A stretch of 12,399 nucleotides of DNA from Planctomycetaceae bacterium (lineage in GTDB: Bacteria > Planctomycetota > MHYJ01 > SBBU01). Position 1 is the first letter of the stretch. Each line of letters opens with the position of its first letter. Where the stretch lies: the NCBI GenBank assembly GCA_005239585.1, contig SBBU01000155.1, forward strand, positions 1-12,399. Direction: 5' to 3'. Under the pieces are notes generated by a model. That model worked only from the letters and a program-made list of their open reading frames with translations. It was not told where the DNA came from and made no database searches. The translations under genes and the position numbers were made by a program. Positions 1 to 7,263 of the stretch are shown here, piece after piece.

Positions 1-46
1 CATGGCTGGTCCTTCGATATTCCACTCATATGATAATACCACGGGG

Positions 47-85
47 CGCCTTCATCCGCACCCCAGAGGGGTGCGGCATTCGGCG
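47..85. repeat. REP-like imperfect hairpin
   Basis: A perfect 9-bp stem, CCGCACCCC (56-64) and GGGGTGCGG (68-76), closes on a 3-base AGA loop. Outside it lies a symmetric 5-by-5 internal loop (51-55 and 77-81) and an outer 4-bp stem CGCC/GGCG (47-50 and 82-85). The element is clearly more GC-rich than the AT-leaning DNA around it. No T-run follows on either strand, so it does not look like a standard intrinsic terminator. The shape resembles REP-type intergenic palindromes or a fragment of a mobile repeat, but I see no second copy in this window, so the repeat status is inferred from structure alone. Confidence 0.5.
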
Positions 86-199
86 ACGTTGCAGTAAATC
101 TTGAAGGTTTTGAAGCAAAGATTCTAAAGATAAAGAAATAGAATCAACACTTGTAACAAAACCGCACTTTAAACTGTATACATATATATGTTGGCTTGG

Positions 200-227
200 T
201 TGATCTGGAAAAAGCAAAGTTTATAAT
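200..227 (+). promoter_or_regulatory. sigma70-type promoter for the 253-3123 gene
   Basis: A -35-like TTGATC (200-205, four of six consensus bases) lies 16 bases before a perfect -10 TATAAT (222-227). Transcription would begin near 233-235. That leaves a leader of about 20 bases containing the Shine-Dalgarno GGAGGT (243-248) and the ATG at 253. The placement argues for a start at 253 and against an in-frame upstream TTG start at 196, because the longer version would begin upstream of the promoter. Confidence 0.6.
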
Positions 228-252
228 CTATCGCATACTTTTGGAGGTCATC

Positions 253-3123
253 ATGCAAAACAAGAGATTTCTCGTTGCAGTTCTTTTCTGTATTGCTTTT
301 ACCTCGGCAAATCTCTATCAGGAAACAAAACCTTACCCGACCAATGAGATTGCCAAGCTCTTGCCAAATGATCCGCTTATATACGTAGAGCTCAGAGACG
401 TAAAAGATGGCTTGAACAAATTACAACCTTGGCTTGCCCAGTTTATGGGCAAGGAAAAATCGACGGCCTTTGCTCAAGATATCGTTGGTGCACTAAAAGG
501 ACTGCTGGATGGACTCCCTGAGAAACTCAGCAAAACAATAAGAAAAGCTATATGTGAGATGCAGTCTCTATACATTGCAATTTACGACCCAAATACTATG
601 CATGATCATTTTCGAGCTGCCTCTGTGCTAGATACAGATGACAGCCTAACTATAATCGAATTATTCAAGGTGCTTGCAGGCGCCGAGTTTAAAACGACGG
701 AATATCGCAATACAAAGATCATAGAGTGGAACATAGGTAAGCACACTCCAGGGCTGAATAATCTCTATATTTCCGCTCTTGATAAAAAACTTGTTATCCT
801 CGCAACCCATATCGATATTGTCAAAACAGCAATCGACAGAAAAGAAGGAAAGACAAGCAACGATTCACTTGTCAACAACAATTTATTTAAGGATATTTCA
901 GCTACAGCTTTAAAGTATAACGGTTTTGGCTTGAGTTTCTTCTTTAACGCTAGAAAGTTTATAAGCGACTCGACGTCTGCTGAAGGTCGCACAGGGCGGC
1001 TCAACTTTGACCGTCGTGACGCCGCATTAGGCATAAGCAAAATCACTGGTATCACTTCATGTATTTCCGTTGATAAAAACGGAAAAGTATCTTGTGAGGG
1101 AAGAGTTCTAGTTGAAAAGGGCTGCCCAGCATACGATATAATGCGGCAAAACCCCTCTGAGAAGGAGATTCTTGAGGTCATCCCCTCAGATAGTTTTTTA
1201 ACATCTGTTCTGGAAGTGAACGATTCCCAAAAGATGTGGCAGGATATAAAGAATCTGATCACGGAAAATAACAAGGCATTTAATATCACATCCGAACAAT
1301 TTGAAAAATCGCTTGAACAGGCTGAAAAGGCAATAGGTATCTCGATAAAAAAATTAGTGGAAACTCTCGGGAGTTTCGAACTTGCAATATTCATACAGGA
1401 CCTGAACATAATGTCTATGTTAGGCGGTGGAATGCATGGAGGTTTCCCAGTGGATATTGGTTTTGCGTTAAGAGTCAGTGATGCAAAAAAACTTGAAACA
1501 ACATGGAAAAAGCTGAGAGGAATAGATTGGTATAAAAAGATCGAGCTAGCCGCCAAGAAAAAAGATATCGAAGGAGTACCTGCCTATAGTATTCAAGACG
1601 GTCTATCAAAGGCAACTTTCTGTTATGCTGTTGAAGGAAATCATGTGTTTTTTAGCATAGGGGAAAGTCCAACCCGTAACATGATAAAGCTACTAAAGGG
1701 GGGAGGAAAGGGACCGATTTCAAAGGACGAAGCTGTTAGGGAAATTCTTAACAAGCTAGGGACAGAAAAATGTTCCAGCATCAGGGTTATTCAGACTACA
1801 AATGTAGTTTTACTTGTAAATGCCGCCCTGAATATGATCAAGCTCTCTGGTGCAAAACTCCCTGATTTTCTCAAAAATCTCTCGTTTGATGATGCTTCTA
1901 AAGACATCCGCGATGTAATGATTTCAATTGATACCGATAACGGAGTCGTGTTCAAATCGTATGGAAGTGGGCTCATAAACGTAATTTCACCAGTAATCTT
2001 TATGGGTATTTCAATACCTTATATGATGTGGGCGCCATACTATTCGAGTATGTTTCCAAATCCACCACCCAGACAAGAAACAGGCCCAGCTATCAAGCTT
2101 CCTGAAAAGGATGAAGATAGAAATAAGTTTATCTCCAAACTTGTCAAAGATCTGGATGACGAAGAGCCCGAAAAACGTGAGGAGGCAACTGAAAAGCTCA
2201 AGCTAGTGGGTCCTAAATTTGCCCTTGAGCATGTAAAATCAGTCTATAAAGGGGGGAGCGAAGAGGCCAAGTCCAGGGCAGGAGCGATCCTCCTCCACTG
2301 GCGCGCCTGGGATGAGATTCCTGATGCGGGTATTTCAAAGTTTAATGAGCTTTGGAAAAAATTGATGGTGGATGAAAATCATGGAGGCAAGATATCGGCC
2401 AATTTTAGAGAAGAACCTGTACTATATAGTAGCTGGTATAGTGGTGTTGGAATCACCTCTAACGACTTGGAAATCCTACAAACTTCTTTCGGTATAAAGA
2501 GATTGGCGGAAAAATTAGCCGAGTCCTCTGTCGATTACCAGCGTAACGCAGCCTGCTTGTTGACAGCGTTTAACTCTACTGCCGCAGTGGATAAGCTGCT
2601 CGATTCATACAAACAAATTACTGATCAAGACGCAAAGTTTCTTGTTTTTGTTGCGCTAGGATGGGCCAGTGAAAACAGAGAGGCAAAAGAACTGATAACC
2701 AAGGCGCTAAAGGGGGAAGACGAAAGACTACGACAGGCCGCCTTTTGCGCAATTGAGCGCACGTCTGATAAAGAATACATAGACCTGTTGATCGAAATGC
2801 TTTCTCACAAGGATGAAAAAGTTAGGTTTGAAGCGGTTTACCTATTGGAGAAACTAACCAAATCGATACAGTTTAATGCCTTTTTGTCCAAAGAAAAGCG
2901 TGCTACACAGATCTCTGTAATCAAGAATTGGTGGGATAAATCCAAAAAAGATTTCAATATCAGCCAGCCAGAGTATCTACTGCATTCTTACGGAGGATTT
3001 TCGTCGGGAAGAGGGATCATAACAAGCGTTATTCCCTTGGCCCTAATCGCTCCATGCGGAGATATGCTGATTATCCCAGCGCTTGTTATGATGCCCATGA
3101 ATCTTGGTGTAGTTAGAGATTAG
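253..3123 (+). CDS. exported DUF3352-like protein with C-terminal HEAT repeats
   Basis: This 956-residue protein has no firmly known function. The start is ATG 253, preceded 4 bases away by Shine-Dalgarno GGAGGT. Residues 1-19 form a signal peptide (basic MQNKR, then a hydrophobic core, then FTSA) with likely cleavage near A19, so the protein is probably exported. The following segment (about 30-570) begins with a LLPNDPLIYVELRD motif typical of DUF3352-like proteins, which open with LP-x-D-x-x-x-Y/F-V. It ends in a hydrophobic stretch (about 575-592) and a proline-rich linker. Residues 620-870 contain HEAT/ARM-like helical repeats, for example around 622-683 and 819-870 (motif DEKVRFEAVYLLEKL). 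The C-terminus (about 918-948) is again hydrophobic and glycine-rich. The gene has its own promoter and converges with a second HEAT-like protein 16 bases downstream. The family assignment rests on motif resemblance only; the HEAT part is the safer call. Confidence 0.7.
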   Translation: MQNKRFLVAVLFCIAFTSANLYQETKPYPTNEIAKLLPNDPLIYVELRDVKDGLNKLQPWLAQFMGKEKSTAFAQDIVGALKGLLDGLPEKLSKTIRKAICEMQSLYIAIYDPNTMHDHFRAASVLDTDDSLTIIELFKVLAGAEFKTTEYRNTKIIEWNIGKHTPGLNNLYISALDKKLVILATHIDIVKTAIDRKEGKTSNDSLVNNNLFKDISATALKYNGFGLSFFFNARKFISDSTSAEGRTGRLNFDRRDAALGISKITGITSCISVDKNGKVSCEGRVLVEKGCPAYDIMRQNPSEKEILEVIPSDSFLTSVLEVNDSQKMWQDIKNLITENNKAFNITSEQFEKSLEQAEKAIGISIKKLVETLGSFELAIFIQDLNIMSMLGGGMHGGFPVDIGFALRVSDAKKLETTWKKLRGIDWYKKIELAAKKKDIEGVPAYSIQDGLSKATFCYAVEGNHVFFSIGESPTRNMIKLLKGGGKGPISKDEAVREILNKLGTEKCSSIRVIQTTNVVLLVNAALNMIKLSGAKLPDFLKNLSFDDASKDIRDVMISIDTDNGVVFKSYGSGLINVISPVIFMGISIPYMMWAPYYSSMFPNPPPRQETGPAIKLPEKDEDRNKFISKLVKDLDDEEPEKREEATEKLKLVGPKFALEHVKSVYKGGSEEAKSRAGAILLHWRAWDEIPDAGISKFNELWKKLMVDENHGGKISANFREEPVLYSSWYSGVGITSNDLEILQTSFGIKRLAEKLAESSVDYQRNAACLLTAFNSTAAVDKLLDSYKQITDQDAKFLVFVALGWASENREAKELITKALKGEDERLRQAAFCAIERTSDKEYIDLLIEMLSHKDEKVRFEAVYLLEKLTKSIQFNAFLSKEKRATQISVIKNWWDKSKKDFNISQPEYLLHSYGGFSSGRGIITSVIPLALIAPCGDMLIIPALVMMPMNLGVVRD

Positions 3124-3139
3124 CCGAATACAGTTGCTC

Positions 3140-3961
3140 TTAATGTCGATTGCTGATTTGCGCTATGACCTGATCAATGCGCTGTTTCAGCCCCTCGTCT
3201 GTCTCTTTTGCCTTTTGCTCCTTGAGGGCATGCACAATTGAACTATCACCGACCTTTTCAAGCGCGTTTAGTGTCTCAGCTCTTACTTGCTTATTAGGAC
3301 TGATAAGAGCAGTATATCCAAGAGATGATAAGAGGCGTGGCCTAACATAAGAATTCTCTGCGGCCATGCGCTGAATCTGATGTACCATATGAACCTGTTG
3401 TACTTCAGTGGTCTTCGAGGAAGCTATATTTCCTTCAAGAAACGTGTGGTATTGCGGTGTGTGCATCGCCTGCATCGTCCTGTCTAAAGGCGCAAGCATT
3501 GAACTGTCCAAAGCAAGATAGAGCCCCTCCAGACTCAGCCAAACATCTTCAGGATTCCCAGAAGCTACAAGGAGAGGGAGAAGCATCTCTAAAAGTTTTT
3601 GATCTTTCATCTCGCCTGCTTTTCTCAACAATTCGGCCAGTGCACCGATTCGCTCCTTTCCCAGCTGAAGCTCCATAGCCTTGCGCAGTTGTTCCACGAA
3701 ATGATCTGCCTGTAAGATAGATTTGTTATCCGTTACGCCGTTCCCTGTATTGGTACTCTTTTTTATCTCGCCCTGCTTTCTTAGATGTTTTTCAACCCTT
3801 TTATCGATCGGGGCTTTGTCATCCTCCATGGTCGAGTCGCCGGGCTTGAAAGCAATATAAAGTATCACTGCCTGCACAAGTAGTACCATAACAACAAAGA
3901 CCCACGGTAATCTCTTTGGCCTCACAAGGCTAATGATAACATGAACCGAGACGGCCTGCAA
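3140..3961 (-). CDS. membrane-anchored HEAT-like repeat protein, uncertain 5' end
   Basis: The open frame encodes up to 273 residues. One transmembrane helix (about residues 19-38) follows a basic RPKR motif. Next comes a charged linker (40-80), then helical repeats: one unit around 103-150 and a clearer HEAT unit around 222-270 (motif NKQVRAETLNALEKVGD). The likely topology is a signal anchor with the helical domain outside the cytoplasm; a scaffold or binding role is inferred, not shown. The start is unclear. The longest frame begins at a TTG (3961) immediately after tandem in-frame stops. A GTG at 3925 gives the more typical N-terminus MRPKRLPWVF. Neither has a Shine-Dalgarno, whereas a perfect one lies 140 bases upstream before a different frame. 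The gene may be a frameshifted or N-terminally eroded version of a longer one, or be translated by coupling. It converges with the other HEAT protein. Confidence 0.6.
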   Translation of the reverse strand: MQAVSVHVIISLVRPKRLPWVFVVMVLLVQAVILYIAFKPGDSTMEDDKAPIDKRVEKHLRKQGEIKKSTNTGNGVTDNKSILQADHFVEQLRKAMELQLGKERIGALAELLRKAGEMKDQKLLEMLLPLLVASGNPEDVWLSLEGLYLALDSSMLAPLDRTMQAMHTPQYHTFLEGNIASSKTTEVQQVHMVHQIQRMAAENSYVRPRLLSSLGYTALISPNKQVRAETLNALEKVGDSSIVHALKEQKAKETDEGLKQRIDQVIAQISNRH

Positions 3962-3978
3962 TCATCAAGTTTTAACCG

Positions 3979-4059
3979 CTACGAAGAGATCCACTGCTCA
4001 AGAGTCTCTCCTATAACATACTCTAGGGGAATAGCCCTCAAGGATGTTTTCCCAATCAT
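3979..4059 (-). CDS. possible small ORF or displaced 5' coding segment (26 aa)
   Basis: This frame starts MIGKTSLRAIPLEY and ends WISS at a TAG. Its ATG overlaps the TGA of the preceding mini-ORF in an ATGA arrangement, a common coupling geometry. The amino-acid composition looks protein-like, and the same frame stays open back to 4113. It may be a real small peptide, or part of the original N-terminus of the 3140-3961 gene separated from it by an indel and stops. I do not recognise it. Confidence 0.25.
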   Translation of the reverse strand: MIGKTSLRAIPLEYVIGETLEQWISS

Positions 4060-4100
4060 TTCGTTCTTCTCCTCTCCTCTGCCATCCTCATGTGTTCCAT
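4056..4100 (-). CDS. mini-ORF behind a perfect Shine-Dalgarno (14 aa)
   Basis: ATG at 4100 is preceded by AAAAGGAGG (4115-4107) with a 6-base gap, one of the best ribosome-binding sites in the window. The frame is short and charged (MEHMRMAEERRRTK) and stops at TGA, which overlaps the next ATG. Such a strong site before only 14 codons suggests either a leader peptide that couples translation to downstream genes, or the true start of a longer gene now interrupted by a frameshift. Confidence 0.35.
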   Translation of the reverse strand: MEHMRMAEERRRTK

Positions 4101-4106
4101 TGAAAG

Positions 4107-4115
4107 CCTCCTTTT
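4107..4115 (-). promoter_or_regulatory. perfect Shine-Dalgarno site
   Basis: AAAAGGAGG on the minus strand sits 6 bases before ATG 4100. It marks where translation of this transcript is expected to begin, yet the main downstream open frame starts 140-175 bases later in another frame. Confidence 0.7.
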
Positions 4116-4142
4116 AAATTAACCATGCTTTCTTATACAAGA

Positions 4143-4171
4143 TTGATTACGAAAAGTTACACTGATATAGT
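4143..4171 (+). promoter_or_regulatory. extended -10 promoter for the 4179-6584 gene
   Basis: TTGATT (4143-4148), a 17-base spacer, then TATAGT (4166-4171) with an upstream TGn extension (TGATATAGT). Only 7 bases separate the -10 box from ATG 4179, so transcription would start at or next to that ATG. This gives a leaderless message, or a leader of about 21 bases if translation begins at GTG 4200. Confidence 0.55.
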
Positions 4172-4178
4172 TTGAGAA

Positions 4179-6584
4179 ATGAATACTGGGGCAAATCATG
4201 TGAAATCAGCAGCACGACTGGTAATATTGATTTCATTAAGTGCATGTTCAACGCCGCAGACCAGATTCGGAGCAGGAGCAGTACTGGCCTTCGACAGTCA
4301 TTGTTATCGTATATATAAGAGTAAGAACGAAATCCTTTTCGCATCAACCGACGAAAAGTTTGTTCTCAATGAAAAAACCGTAGAGAGCCCCTCTATCTGG
4401 TTGGGCAAACCAATTTCCAAATGGCATTTCGGCATCGATAGCTATAGCTCAGGGGAGACATTCTCTCTTGAAACTCACGGTGAAACCAAGAACGCATCGT
4501 TTCACGAGCGTATCAAGGGAATGGTTAATTCACCCTGGCTTCATGTCACTGTAACTGCCAAGCCAAAGTCAGAGGAAGAAATAGAAGGAATTCTAACTCA
4601 ACTACACATTCTTGAGGGAAATACAAATCCACTATGGGTCCCAAATCTTAGGCCCCATTTGAGCCATGTGATTGGCCATCACTGCTTTCGCTCACCTGCC
4701 ATCATCTTTGAGCGTGCATCAATTATCCCAGACCTAAACGAATTTCCACATCCTATGCCGTTCAAAATGGCGTTAGATATCAATGTTAATGACAGAGCCG
4801 TTCGATTTGGATACCTCGATTGGACAAGCGGAAATAGCAAGGGAGGAAAATTTGAACTCTTTGATCACACATATTACTGCCATAATCCAGAATCAAGATT
4901 AAAACTCAACAAGACTGTTTCATATTCGTACTACATCCTCTTTCACAACGGCAATGTCTCAGATACCGCGCGATTTATGTGGAAAATGTTCGGCAAAAAG
5001 TACATGGAGGACGTGAAACCCCAAGTTGTTCCCCTCCAACGTTACGCTGAATATTCATATCCCTCTGTTTTTGAGCGAGAATGGAAGGATGTGGATGAAA
5101 AATCAGGAGGGGTAATGCAGTTTGCGCTAGGGTTTGTTCCAAACCCTACCTCAGTTGGGTTTGAGGCGTGGCACTGCAACGTACGATCAGCCTACGGACT
5201 TTACTACTATGGCAAACTTTTAGACAAGAAAGACTGGGTTGAAAGAGCGATCAAGATCAAAAACCTTGCCCTCTCCGCGCCAATGACAAATGGAATCTTT
5301 CCCCACAGATACAACACCGTTCAAAAAAAATGGGAATGGAACGGACACATCAAGCGAATACTCGCAGAAAAGCAAAAAGAACATGCCCTTACTGCCGATT
5401 GCTCAACTACTGCACTATGGCTCCTCAGATTTCACAAAAACCTTGAACCCGATGACCGGATTATTGATTTCTGTAAAAAATATGCAGATCGATTGGTGAA
5501 ACTCCAGGTCTCATCTGGCGCAATACCATCCTACATTTCGATTCCAGAACAAAATGCACATGAAGCGCTTAAAGAGAGCGCCCAGTCAGCAATTTCAGGT
5601 CTTTTTCTACTAGAGTTTTTCGAACTGACCAGAGACTTTTCCTACAAAAAAGTCGCAATGCAAGTAGCAGATTTTTTGGAACGTGACGTCATTCCGACGG
5701 GAAAGTACTTTGATTTCGAGACCTTTCTCTCCTGTTCAACCAAACCACTGGATTATAAAGACAACTACACGACAGTTCCGCCACAGAATACCCTCTCTAT
5801 GCTATGGACAGCAGAGTTGCTTCTCAGATTAGGCAAGGTAAAGAGCGGACAGATTGCATTGGACACTTTGTGTCTCAATCAGCAGGTTTGGAGGGCGCCG
5901 TTCTTGCGATTCCATACCTTTGGCGGATTTGGTGTGCAGAACACAGATGCAGAGTGGAGCGACTCGCGTCATGCGCTCTGCGCGATGGTTCTAATGGACG
6001 CCTATGAAAGAACAAAGGACCCCGAATATTTTGAACGAGGCATTGCAGCGCTTAGGGGCTCCTTCACGCTAATGGTTGCACCTGAAAACAAAGAAGTGTC
6101 GCCGCTTACATACAACGGTGCAATCTTTTGGAAGGAAAGACACCAACTACTGCTTTCTGAACCTGACCCTCGTGCATTCAAAGAGGAGGATAAGACAAAA
6201 GGCTGTTCGCTCTACTATCCCCTTGGGTATTCGGCAGAAAATTATGGTCATGTGGGCGGTGACATGCCAAGCGGTCGTCCGGGGTTTGACTGGGCAGAGG
6301 GACTCTATCTGGCTGCCGCTGCATGGGTAAGAGAGCGCTATGGCGATGTCTATGTAGACGCCTCGCAGAAAAGAATATTTGGCATCAATGGATGTTTAGC
6401 TTCCTGGAATGGATCCGAACTTTTCATCCATGAAAAACTTGGGGTAGATAGGCCGATAGAAATCGCAATAGAGGGCGACTTGGAACTTGTAGATCTAAAA
6501 TCAGAACCAAGTGCCCATGAACGGAGATTTGTTATACTACCCATAAAAGCGGGTGAAACAGCTAAGGTTAAGATCAAAATTTAG
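4179..6584 (+). CDS. lipoprotein with predicted alpha/alpha-barrel (six-hairpin glycosidase-like) domain
   Basis: An 801-residue protein of unknown family. The N-terminus has a lipoprotein signal: K9...R13, a short hydrophobic stretch and lipobox LSAC, with Cys23 as the lipidated residue. GTG 4200, with GGGG 8 bases before it, is a good alternative start and would give a compact 15-residue signal (MKSAAR...). Residues 30-280 look beta-rich. Residues 290-720 are repeated amphipathic helix pairs with aromatic and glycine-rich turns (motifs EAWHCNVRSAYGLYYYGKLL, TADCSTTALWLLRFHK, GFDWAEGLYLAAAAW), as in (alpha/alpha)6 barrels of six-hairpin glycosidases and related lyases. Residues 721-801 form a short C-terminal beta domain. 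Acidic candidates for an active site include E329, D407, D590/E592 and D704/E707. Cell-surface carbohydrate processing is inferred from fold resemblance only. The 3' end overlaps a convergent sigma-factor gene. Confidence 0.6.
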   Translation: MNTGANHVKSAARLVILISLSACSTPQTRFGAGAVLAFDSHCYRIYKSKNEILFASTDEKFVLNEKTVESPSIWLGKPISKWHFGIDSYSSGETFSLETHGETKNASFHERIKGMVNSPWLHVTVTAKPKSEEEIEGILTQLHILEGNTNPLWVPNLRPHLSHVIGHHCFRSPAIIFERASIIPDLNEFPHPMPFKMALDINVNDRAVRFGYLDWTSGNSKGGKFELFDHTYYCHNPESRLKLNKTVSYSYYILFHNGNVSDTARFMWKMFGKKYMEDVKPQVVPLQRYAEYSYPSVFEREWKDVDEKSGGVMQFALGFVPNPTSVGFEAWHCNVRSAYGLYYYGKLLDKKDWVERAIKIKNLALSAPMTNGIFPHRYNTVQKKWEWNGHIKRILAEKQKEHALTADCSTTALWLLRFHKNLEPDDRIIDFCKKYADRLVKLQVSSGAIPSYISIPEQNAHEALKESAQSAISGLFLLEFFELTRDFSYKKVAMQVADFLERDVIPTGKYFDFETFLSCSTKPLDYKDNYTTVPPQNTLSMLWTAELLLRLGKVKSGQIALDTLCLNQQVWRAPFLRFHTFGGFGVQNTDAEWSDSRHALCAMVLMDAYERTKDPEYFERGIAALRGSFTLMVAPENKEVSPLTYNGAIFWKERHQLLLSEPDPRAFKEEDKTKGCSLYYPLGYSAENYGHVGGDMPSGRPGFDWAEGLYLAAAAWVRERYGDVYVDASQKRIFGINGCLASWNGSELFIHEKLGVDRPIEIAIEGDLELVDLKSEPSAHERRFVILPIKAGETAKVKIKI

Positions 6585-7119
6585 TAGCATCAAGCAATTT
6601 CTGAAGATGCTCTTTAGCGCGGATTAATAGGGGCGAAACTGAGTTTACCGGCATAGACATTACATCTGATATTTCTTTGTAACTTAATTCCTCAAAGTAA
6701 AAAAGGATGAGCAGTGTACGGTCTCTCTCATTTAGTTTTCTGAGTGCAAGCCTTATCCTTTCACCAAGTTCTGGGTCATGTGGATTTTTTCCAACCATCT
6801 TCGAATATTCATGCTCAGCAAGCCTCTCTTTGAGTCTTTTATAGCGTCCCTTGCTCTCTATAAAATCTAGTGCCAAACGAGTGCAGACAGTTCTCAACCA
6901 TGTCTTTAGCGAAGACCTTCCTTGAAAGCCGGCAAGTCTCTGGCAGTTGTTTTTATAGAGGCCTAGGAAAAGATCCTGAACGAGATCGTCTGCGTCTGAT
7001 GGATTATTTGTGACAGAGAGAGCGACTTTGTATACCGTGTCGCCATACTTGTTGACAAACTTATTCCAAGCTCCTTTATCACCAGAAATGAGACAAGAGA
7101 CAAGTCGGCGTTCATCCAT
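6574..7119 (-). CDS. ECF-type RNA polymerase sigma factor
   Basis: This 181-residue protein has the two-domain layout and length of ECF (sigma70 group 4) factors. Region 2 is visible at about 24-86, with the core-binding motif DADDLVQDLFLGLYKN (42-57) and a -10-recognition stretch LKTWLRTVCTRLALDF (71-86). A linker (87-125) leads to region 4 at about 128-176, with LNERDRTLLILFYFEELSYKEI and a helix-turn-helix ending VNSVSPLLIRAKEHLQKLL. It would redirect RNA polymerase to a small set of promoters, usually in response to envelope or environmental cues. ATG 7119 has no clear Shine-Dalgarno. No recognisable anti-sigma gene adjoins it, so its control is unknown. The last 11 bases overlap the end of the convergent lipoprotein gene. 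Confidence 0.9.
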   Translation of the reverse strand: MDERRLVSCLISGDKGAWNKFVNKYGDTVYKVALSVTNNPSDADDLVQDLFLGLYKNNCQRLAGFQGRSSLKTWLRTVCTRLALDFIESKGRYKRLKERLAEHEYSKMVGKNPHDPELGERIRLALRKLNERDRTLLILFYFEELSYKEISDVMSMPVNSVSPLLIRAKEHLQKLLDATKF

Positions 7120-7263
7120 TCCGTTATAAAGTAACAGCAGAGTGGCTCAAGTGCAATCTGGCTTATGCTCGAACTTTAACAATAGGTGCTGATATTCTCA
7201 ATACCGACCGCCATTGTTGTAATTCTTACGAGTATCCGCCTGTGCTTATGATCCGGCTCGAAA

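Noticed and set aside
2..97. A short plus-strand frame (MAGPSIFHSYDN...) and minus-strand frames running off the window edge near base 1
   Set aside because: They cross the hairpin at 47-85, have no ribosome-binding site and are short enough to occur by chance.
196..252. A 19-residue N-terminal extension of the DUF3352-like protein from a TTG at 196
   Set aside because: The Shine-Dalgarno, the signal peptide and the promoter with TATAAT at 222-227 all point to ATG 253; the extension would begin upstream of the transcription start.
765..1556. A 263-codon minus-strand open frame opposite the DUF3352-like gene
   Set aside because: It is the antisense of a well-supported gene, with Ser/Phe/Leu-rich low-complexity composition, no Shine-Dalgarno and no domain.
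6586..6611. Stem AGCATC/GATGCT as a terminator between the convergent genes
   Set aside because: The stem is only 6 bp with a 14-base loop, and no convincing T-run follows.
7123..7156. A promoter directly before the sigma gene (TTGCAC with TACTTT, or TTGAGC with TATAAC)
   Set aside because: One pair matches consensus poorly, and the other leaves only 3 bases before the ATG, so neither can be supported.
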